Below, piece after piece: positions 33,810-39,342 of a stretch of DNA of 39,342 nucleotides. The stretch's first letter is position 1; each line of letters starts with the position of its first letter. Source of the stretch: Arenibacter latericius DSM 15913 (GTDB lineage Bacteria; Bacteroidota; Bacteroidia; Flavobacteriales; Flavobacteriaceae); assembly GCF_000424985.1 (NCBI RefSeq), contig NZ_AUKX01000046.1, positions 1 through 39,342 on the forward strand, in the 5' to 3' direction. The notes below the pieces were generated by a model. It was not told the DNA's origin, made no database searches, and saw only the letters and a list, made by a program, of their open reading frames with translations. The position numbers and the translations under genes were made by a program.

Positions 33810-34655
33810 TCAGGGGGACTTACTACTTCTGCCCAAATACGATTTTACATAGGCATGATGTCCATTTAGAAAGTTTTCTGGACTGGCTCCAATAAACTTA
33901 TTAAAATCCTTAATAAAGTGGGCTTGGTCGTAATATCCACAATCCAAAGCCAAATGATGAAGTTTATCAGATGCCGAAGAATTCATAAGGTGAAAAACCG
34001 TATTGATTTGAATTACCTTACAGTAATATTTTGGAGGCATACCTATTATATTTTTAAAAACCCTTCTAAAGTGACGCATACTAACACCTGCCTGTTCCGC
34101 TAATATTGATTGCTGAATTATTCCATTACTTTGTAAAATACTGGCAATTGCCCTATCTAACCAATCTATTGGTTCCAATCGGTTTTTGTTAAGTCCCTTT
34201 AGATAGTCCAGCAATAGGAGAATACGATGTTCCTGGTCACTATTATTGATCAATTTTTTATATAACAGTCTACCATCTATTGGGGATTCCGACACAAGGT
34301 CTTTCCACCTATTTAAATAATACGAGCCTGGTTTATGGAATAGATAATAGATAGCAGTTGGGTAAAGGACTAGGCCCAAATTATCCATTATACCGTCGGA
34401 ACTAAAGGTCACGGAAGCATTGTATATCTGTCCCGCTATATTTAGGGGAGATTCTGGTATTAATTCTTTATCGTTAATCTGAAACTGCGGAATAACTCCT
34501 TGTGAAAATACCAAAAGTGGAAATCCAGTGGCATACATAGGCTGACCAGTTAAGGTCACAGGTTTATAAGACTTGCCAACAATAATCCCTAGGACACTGT
34601 TTTGCAATTCCGCTGGAGTATCATAGTCTAATTTCTTCGCAAAATCCTTAACCAC
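33810..34655 (-). CDS. AraC-family transcriptional regulator
   Basis: The 281-residue protein (GTG start at 34655) has an N-terminal sensor region with the DUF6597-like pattern (PVTLTGQPMYATGFPLLVF, then IAGQIYNASVTFSSDG) and a C-terminal AraC double helix-turn-helix (about 175-265; ILAEQAGVSMRHFRRVFKNIIGMPPKYY, HLALDCGYYDQAHFIKDFNKFIGASPENF). The region before the GTG has a stop in frame, so no longer form is possible. The N-terminus is a little shorter than usual. It is convergent to the TonB receptor and is the only regulator in the cluster, so it is the best candidate for the AGTTTA/TAAACT palindromes. Confidence 0.85.
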   Translation of the reverse strand: MVKDFAKKLDYDTPAELQNSVLGIIVGKSYKPVTLTGQPMYATGFPLLVFSQGVIPQFQINDKELIPESPLNIAGQIYNASVTFSSDGIMDNLGLVLYPTAIYYLFHKPGSYYLNRWKDLVSESPIDGRLLYKKLINNSDQEHRILLLLDYLKGLNKNRLEPIDWLDRAIASILQSNGIIQQSILAEQAGVSMRHFRRVFKNIIGMPPKYYCKVIQINTVFHLMNSSASDKLHHLALDCGYYDQAHFIKDFNKFIGASPENFLNGHHAYVKSYLGRSSKSP

Positions 34656-34980
34656 AGTGGTGTCAAATTATATTTAAAACCTACATGTCCGTTTTATACA
34701 ATGAATTAATCACGTTAAAACCTATTTTTAAAGATAATAAAAGTTGGTGGAAACTATTATGGAAATCAAGACTTTCCAGTTTTTATTAGAACCTGTTAAT
34801 CTCTTGATAATCCATCTTTAAGACTATAACCGGAAAGATTAAACTTTTAGAATGACTCAATAAAAAGGCCAGTATTACACGCTGCACCAAAAGTGCATCC
34901 CAATCCCCCCCTATAGCCCCTCATCGTTTCTTGATAATAAGTAAAACAATCGCATCAATCATATCTAAAGTCAGATAACA
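34656..34980. other. 325-base gene-free interval
   Basis: It separates the AraC-type gene from the exported-protein operon, which diverge here. TGCACCAAAAGTGCA (about 34881-34895) is a 5-bp-armed inverted repeat. No ORF is evident. Confidence 0.5.
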
Positions 34981-35922
34981 ATGAAATCAACACAACTTAT
35001 AATAACCATTCTTTGTCTACTCACAGCTGTTACTGTGGACGCGCAAATCCTGAAGAAATTAATGAAGAGGGCCGAGCATGCCGCAGAAAGGACCATTCTT
35101 AATAGGGCAGATCGGGAAGTATCCAAAACTACGGATAGGGCCATAGATTCCATTTTAATTGGCAAGGAAGATGACTCTCAGACCATTGGTGAGACCGAGA
35201 AAAACACCCCTAACAATGGAAGACAAATAAAGTATAGCGGGGAATCTGTAAATCCCGCTTTGTTAATTAATACAGAAGTTAAGCGTCAATTTTACACTAC
35301 TGATATAATAGTAGAAATGTATCAGGAAGGTGCTAAATCTCAGACCTTTTATTTTGATGCGGATGAGTTGGCTGCGCGGAACGAATTTTATAAGGAAGAA
35401 AAGGAGCCCATGTATTTTGATAGTGAAGGGTATACCTACTCCTTCAATGTGAAAAATGAGCGTTATGAGAAATCTGGCTTCCTAAAATCTGGCGCCATGT
35501 CCATGATGATTCCCACCCAATTGGTGGAATCCTACAAATTACCACCAGAACCCTTTTACGAGGCTTTGGAGGATTTTAATGAGAAAGGTTTGAGACTAAA
35601 TTCTTTTAATGTGGTGGAATTTGCTTTTATCTATAAATCCGAAGATTTTGAAACGGATAACTATTCCAAAAGCACCGTCAATTGCGGAGAATCTAGCTGT
35701 ACCAAATTCGACATCAATGCTGCGGGTTATTCTGGCAGCTATGTATTATTTAATGCCAACGACCAACTAGCTGAGATCTATGTAGATATTAATGGTGAAC
35801 AAGGTACTGGTGCCGGGAAGTTAAAATACTATTATGAACCTTGTGAGGTACGGATTCCGCCTTCCACAGAAGTGAAAATGCCTGGAGAAAGTTTGTTTAA
35901 CCTGGGATTAGATCAGAATTAA
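34981..35922 (+). CDS. Exported protein of unknown function (operon gene 1)
   Basis: The 313-residue protein has a signal peptide (LIITILCLLTAVTVDA, cut before Q). A basic helical segment follows (QILKKLMKRAEHAAERTI, then ADREVSKTTDRAID), the sort seen at the N-terminus of many flavobacterial exported proteins. The body (about 85-300) is mainly beta with a Cys pair (NCGESSCTKFD) and another Cys near the end (YYEPCEVRIP). No named family is recognised. It opens an apparent operon with spacings of 28, 10, 47 and -4 bases. Confidence 0.65.
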   Translation: MKSTQLIITILCLLTAVTVDAQILKKLMKRAEHAAERTILNRADREVSKTTDRAIDSILIGKEDDSQTIGETEKNTPNNGRQIKYSGESVNPALLINTEVKRQFYTTDIIVEMYQEGAKSQTFYFDADELAARNEFYKEEKEPMYFDSEGYTYSFNVKNERYEKSGFLKSGAMSMMIPTQLVESYKLPPEPFYEALEDFNEKGLRLNSFNVVEFAFIYKSEDFETDNYSKSTVNCGESSCTKFDINAAGYSGSYVLFNANDQLAEIYVDINGEQGTGAGKLKYYYEPCEVRIPPSTEVKMPGESLFNLGLDQN

Positions 35923-35950
35923 AAAATCAACGCCATAAAAAACAGCCACA

Positions 35951-36718
35951 ATGAAGTCTAAATACACCATGCTAATACTTATGTGTCTTTTAATGAGCGG
36001 ACCTACTGAAGCTCAAATATTAAAAAAATGGAAAGATAAGGTGGCAAATAAAATTTTGGGTATAGATAATCAAAGTTCAAAAAGCGATACGTTGGCCGCA
36101 AACAACATGGTAGATTCCTTATCCATGCCACCAGATAACAATATAGAACTACCAACCAATTACCAATTTTCGTATCAAACCACCATGCAGCTTACCACTA
36201 GTCAAGGCACTAGCAATATTGAATATTACCTACAACCCAATGAAATGTACTTTGCTAAAAAACAACTAGTGGATAGCATTACGGTGCATGTGGTGTATGA
36301 TAACCAAAGATATATAGAAGTGTCCTTTTTTGAAATAGGCAACTCAAAAAAAAAAGCACGCAAGAAGATGGACCTTTTTACAAAGGCCAAGATGGTGGCA
36401 GCCTATAGAGATTCACCCAATAGGGAGGTGAAACCAATAGGGACTAAACCCCACTTAGGCTATACCTGTGAAGGCTATGAAATTGCTACCGATGCAGGGA
36501 TAACCAATATTTGGGTGACTAATGAAGCGCCAGCAACTATGTTTAGTTCCCTGTTTTCCCAATATGCAGAAGAAACAAACTCGCCCTTCACAAAAAACAC
36601 CATGCTTATGGAGAGCTCATTCACCTCAGCTCTAAACCCTGAGGATAACTTCCATATTAAATTCACCCAGTTACAGCCTAATACCTTGGTATTTAAAACT
36701 ACTGAATATCACCAATAA
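35951..36718 (+). CDS. Exported DUF4412-like protein (operon gene 2)
   Basis: The 255-residue protein has a signal peptide (MLILMCLLMSGPTEA) and the same EAQILKKWKDK type of basic start as gene 1, suggesting related N-termini. The body contains the layout of DUF4412-like proteins: SITVHVVYDNQRYIEVSFFE, then PIGTKPHLGYTCEGYEIATDAGITNIWVTNEAP split over two strands, that is G-Y-x-C-x-x-Y followed by W-x-T. Function is unknown, probably periplasmic. Confidence 0.65.
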   Translation: MKSKYTMLILMCLLMSGPTEAQILKKWKDKVANKILGIDNQSSKSDTLAANNMVDSLSMPPDNNIELPTNYQFSYQTTMQLTTSQGTSNIEYYLQPNEMYFAKKQLVDSITVHVVYDNQRYIEVSFFEIGNSKKKARKKMDLFTKAKMVAAYRDSPNREVKPIGTKPHLGYTCEGYEIATDAGITNIWVTNEAPATMFSSLFSQYAEETNSPFTKNTMLMESSFTSALNPEDNFHIKFTQLQPNTLVFKTTEYHQ

Positions 36719-36728
36719 ATAAAAATAG

Positions 36729-37943
36729 ATGATCACAAAAATCAACTTACTCACACTAGGTCTTATTATAAGCTTTTATGGTTCCATACAGGCACAGGGG
36801 GATAAAGTGGGCTTTCTTGAAGGTGTTCAGGCCACCTTAAACGAAACATTTAATAAGCCAGCTGCCAGCAATTCTTTTGAGCAAGAAGCACGAAAAAAAT
36901 TTAGAATATTTATGCTTCGCACAAATGATATTAGTATGGTGATGAACGCTGATCCTGCCTATAAACCTCCCGGCGTATTAAATGCTCTATTAGGCATTAA
37001 TCCTTCTCCTAGTATTACCAGTAAAAAAGTTAAGTTGAAAAAAGCTATGTACGCCGAATTTGATTGGGATAACAAAGCACTTTCTATGCTTGGCAAAGGC
37101 GATAAAGGTGAGGATGTATATCAATATACAGATAAAGAAGGGTATTGGTACACGCCTTTTGACGACCCTGATTATCCGAATTTTTACGTTAAAACAAATG
37201 TAAAGGAATTAGCGATAAACGTCTTAAAAGATCTTTATGAAATAGATACAGAAACTTATGAAAAGGAAAACGCTGAAACCTATGCAGATCTTGCAAAACT
37301 GATAAATTTAAAACATCCCACTCTTAAACAAGCTTTATTAACTAGTAAGCAAAAAATAGGTGATGCATTAAACTTACTCTTAACAGAGCAGCAAACCAAA
37401 ATGGTAGGGTTCCCCGTTTTCATACATTGGGCCTTGATGTACTCGCCAGATATTATCAAAAACAAATTTAATGTAACGGAGACCACAGTTCCCTGCTACA
37501 ACTTACCAGATGCCTGCATAAAACTTACCGTTGCCTCTGGCAAGGAGAAAGGGAAGTCTATGGTATTTGATCCCTACGATCGGCTCCTATTTATCAATTC
37601 CAAAAATGAAGGCACTGTAAACTTTAATTATGATAGGGACCTGACGGTAAACTTACCACCTGCCATGACCTTTGAAGAAGCAATCTTTTTTAATCGCAAA
37701 AGAAACCCAAAGAAAAAGAAAAAGGAAGCATTGGAAGAAGGTTTATGGAGGAAAATGGAAAAAGATGAGAGAGATGAAAAAGAAGCCATTAGAAAAGCTG
37801 AAGCTCAGGAAGAAATCGAAAAACTAAGAAAGGAAGCGGCAAATAGAAAAACTAAAAGTCAGGAAGAAATAGAAAAACAAAGAAAGGTAAAAAGTAAAAG
37901 AAAAAAAGAAAAATGGTCTATTCTTAAAAAGCGGAAAGACTAG
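36729..37943 (+). CDS. Exported protein with charged C-terminal coiled coil (operon gene 3)
   Basis: The 404-residue protein has a signal peptide (INLLTLGLIISFYGSIQA). The middle (about 40-320) has no recognised domain but keeps W/Y-rich strands and a Cys pair (VPCYNLPDACIKL). From about residue 325 the sequence is nearly all Lys, Glu and Arg with heptad spacing (repeats of the form AQEEIEKLRKEA and SQEEIEKQRKVK), which predicts a long single helix or coiled coil. It starts 10 bases after gene 2. Confidence 0.6.
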   Translation: MITKINLLTLGLIISFYGSIQAQGDKVGFLEGVQATLNETFNKPAASNSFEQEARKKFRIFMLRTNDISMVMNADPAYKPPGVLNALLGINPSPSITSKKVKLKKAMYAEFDWDNKALSMLGKGDKGEDVYQYTDKEGYWYTPFDDPDYPNFYVKTNVKELAINVLKDLYEIDTETYEKENAETYADLAKLINLKHPTLKQALLTSKQKIGDALNLLLTEQQTKMVGFPVFIHWALMYSPDIIKNKFNVTETTVPCYNLPDACIKLTVASGKEKGKSMVFDPYDRLLFINSKNEGTVNFNYDRDLTVNLPPAMTFEEAIFFNRKRNPKKKKKEALEEGLWRKMEKDERDEKEAIRKAEAQEEIEKLRKEAANRKTKSQEEIEKQRKVKSKRKKEKWSILKKRKD

Positions 37944-37990
37944 CTTTCACAATAATAATCCGTGATTATAAATCTATAAGCCTATCAAGC

Positions 37991-38602
37991 ATGAAACATT
38001 TTAAACATTTGATTATCCTTCTACTTATAGGAGTTCTAGGTACTTCTTGTGCAGAAAATGGAAAAAAACTTAAAAAGGAAATTGAAGATTCGTCCCAAAT
38101 TATAAAAAACAGCAAAAGCGTAGCCAAAGAGGCTGCTGGGATGCAAGAGAATATGGCACTCCTACGGGATAAAGACCCCCTTTCCAAAGAGCAATTTAAA
38201 TCTTGGCTCCCTGATACTTTGCTTAATCTGCCACTCACTTCATCCAAGTTTAATATAATTCCCGAAATGGGTTCTTGTGGGGGCACCTACCATATTGGCA
38301 ACAAGCGAATACGAGTGATGGTGATTGATGGTGCAGGTGAAAAAGGAGCTGGCGGTGTAGGGCCGTACCGTATGTCTAGCAAGATGGATTATGATACAAC
38401 AAACGATTGGGGGTATTCTAAAACTAGGATGATAAGCGGGATAAAAGTAAAAGAAAGCTATAATAAGGGAGCCAACTCATATAACCTATCACTTTTTTAT
38501 GGAGAACGATTTGCGGTAGATATAAAAACCAATGAAATTGATAAGGAATCTTTAGATAAAATCGTTCGGGAACTGAATCTAATTGAATTAAAGAATTTAT
38601 GA
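37991..38602 (+). CDS. Lipoprotein of unknown function (operon gene 4)
   Basis: The 203-residue product has a lipobox, LIGVLGTSCAENGKK (Cys19 or 20). A Lys/Glu helix to about residue 55 is followed by a beta-rich domain containing EMGSCGGTYHIGNKRIRVMVIDGAGEKGAGGVG in two blocks and KVKESYNKGAN. The stop overlaps the start of gene 5 (ATGA), so both are translationally coupled. No named family is recognised. Confidence 0.65.
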   Translation: MKHFKHLIILLLIGVLGTSCAENGKKLKKEIEDSSQIIKNSKSVAKEAAGMQENMALLRDKDPLSKEQFKSWLPDTLLNLPLTSSKFNIIPEMGSCGGTYHIGNKRIRVMVIDGAGEKGAGGVGPYRMSSKMDYDTTNDWGYSKTRMISGIKVKESYNKGANSYNLSLFYGERFAVDIKTNEIDKESLDKIVRELNLIELKNL

Positions 38603-39051
38603 AAACAACCATATGCCACGCCATATTATTGCCTCTGATTGTTATTATTGGTTGTAAGGACCAATCCCAAACATTGCCGACCAGCGCTTCAAGAACCACT
38701 TCGGAAAAAGCAAATAAAACAATAATCAGCAATAAAAAAACCACGAACCATCAAGACGATTGGTATTGGAAAAATACTACAATGAGTAAAAATAATACTT
38801 TTGAAAATTGGAAGCACGGTCCGGCAGAGGTAGTCATGGAATACAGGTTAAGACATAATAAAACAGTCCCCAAAACCCTAAAAGTTGGTTCTATTGATTC
38901 CGATGGCACTATCACCATTAACTTACCAGAAAATATACCAACCGAAACCAATCTTGCCAACCTAAGTAACTTAGTTTTTTACGATCTTCAAGAGTTAGCC
39001 CGGATAATTCATGGGTATATAGTAAAATTGGGTGTAAAGTGTTATATTTAA
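38599..39051 (+). CDS. Putative lipoprotein (operon gene 5), 3' end next to IS1380
   Basis: The 150-residue product has a lipoprotein-type signal (LLPLIVIIGCKDQS). The rest is unremarkable, with a WYWKNTTMSKNNTFENWKHGPAEVV segment and an NLSNLVFYDLQELARIIHGY helix near the end. The last residues (about IVKLGVKCYI) lie in or beside the insertion-sequence end, with inverted repeat arm 39024-39034 inside the coding region, so the C-terminus may have been replaced by the insertion. Confidence 0.5.
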   Translation: MKTTICHAILLPLIVIIGCKDQSQTLPTSASRTTSEKANKTIISNKKTTNHQDDWYWKNTTMSKNNTFENWKHGPAEVVMEYRLRHNKTVPKTLKVGSIDSDGTITINLPENIPTETNLANLSNLVFYDLQELARIIHGYIVKLGVKCYI

Positions 39052-39095
39052 AGAGCTTACAGGCATCTTTACTAACACTAAAATCACCCAATTTT
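39024..39095. repeat. 11-bp inverted repeat beside the IS1380 gene
   Basis: AAAATTGGGTG (39024-39034) and CACCCAATTTT (39085-39095) are perfect inverted arms 50 bases apart. They surround the region between the operon and the transposase start. One of the arms may be part of the IS end; the exact element boundary cannot be fixed with only one end visible. Confidence 0.4.
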
Positions 39096-39342
39096 GAGTA
39101 CTAAAAATACAGTTTTCTACCGAGGTAAAAAATCAATTTCCGTAGATTTTTCTGCAGAAGAAATAAGTTCTGATGGTTCTCTGGTTTTACTGGAGAAAAT
39201 AGAGCGGGAACACAAGTTAATCAGGTATTTCAGTCAATTTATTCCAGATAGTCGCAATCCCATCTTAGTCACCCATACGATAGAGAAACTTTTAAAGCAA
39301 CGCGTATTTATGCTGATGCAGGGATATGAGGATGCTAATGAT
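39094..39342 (+). CDS. IS1380-family transposase (partial)
   Basis: The frame begins at TTG 39094 and is open to the window edge (83 residues). It matches the N-terminus of IS1380-type transposases: SVDFSAEEISSDGSLVLLEKI, then FIPDSRNPILVTHTIEKLLKQRVFMLMQGYEDAND in two steps, corresponding to the family pattern sDGG..LL, D.R.....H....LL.QR....A.GYED.ND. The catalytic DDE residues would lie right of the window. No ATG precedes the frame, so the TTG start is inferred. Confidence 0.85.
   Translation, partial: MSTKNTVFYRGKKSISVDFSAEEISSDGSLVLLEKIEREHKLIRYFSQFIPDSRNPILVTHTIEKLLKQRVFMLMQGYEDAND

Noticed and set aside
1-39342. CRISPR array, tRNA or rRNA genes
   Set aside because: No regularly spaced repeats, cloverleaf-type sequences ending in a CCA context or ribosomal RNA blocks were noticed on either strand.

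Overview
The window reads as chromosomal DNA of a marine-type Flavobacteriia (Bacteroidota). The evidence is low GC, near absence of Shine-Dalgarno sequences, a TTG-N20-TAnnTTTG promoter, lipoproteins with an SDDD-type residue run after the lipobox cysteine, a TonB receptor with an N-terminal carboxypeptidase-regulatory-like domain, and PD40, receptor-L-domain-like and DUF4412-like exported proteins. No species is assigned. Both ends are cut inside insertion sequences: IS3 family on the left (minus strand) and IS1380 family on the right (plus strand).

Layout. Positions 1-900: IS3 end joined to the 3' part of a PD40 protein gene. 1-7 kb: a tandem Asp/Glu racemase, a sugar-transfer-type ATP-grasp protein and three exported proteins. 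7.3-9 kb: a LysE-type exporter divergent from a LysR regulator that is frameshifted at an A7 run. 9.3-14.1 kb: a lipocalin-like lipoprotein, a methyltransferase, a two-RCK potassium channel, a sulfatase remnant and a receptor-L-domain-like lipoprotein. 14.3-15.7 kb: tyrS preceded by a complete attenuator (promoter, Tyr-rich leader ORF, antiterminator arm, terminator). 16-18.8 kb: a YdeI-type protein and a BCCT transporter.

18.9-34.7 kb is the main find: two divergent transcription units that look like one metallophore-like peptide system. Leftward are a HupE/UreJ-type membrane protein, an NRPS module (C-A), a second NRPS protein (A-domain C-terminal part, carrier, thioesterase) and an Sfp-type phosphopantetheinyl transferase. 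Rightward are a large NRPS (carrier-C-A-carrier), a His-rich small membrane protein and a TonB-dependent receptor; an AraC-type regulator lies convergent to the receptor. In the large NRPS a roughly 330-residue N-type ATP pyrophosphatase (PP-loop, SGGKDS, with zinc-ribbon-like and CxxC motifs) is inserted between adenylation motifs A8 and A10. The adenylation pocket reads as Asn-type. The other adenylation domain is broken into two genes at the same junction, and the thioesterase has Cys where Ser is expected. My working model is that Asn is loaded, its Asn-derived amide or acyl group is modified by the PP-loop domain (sulfur or nitrogen transfer), the peptide is finished by the Cys thioesterase, and the metal complex returns through the TonB receptor. 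The chemistry is inference.

35-39 kb: an apparent operon of five small exported proteins of unknown function, ending at the IS1380 element. A degenerate dispersed repeat family (about 70-100 bp) and REP-like palindromes are scattered through the intergenic regions.
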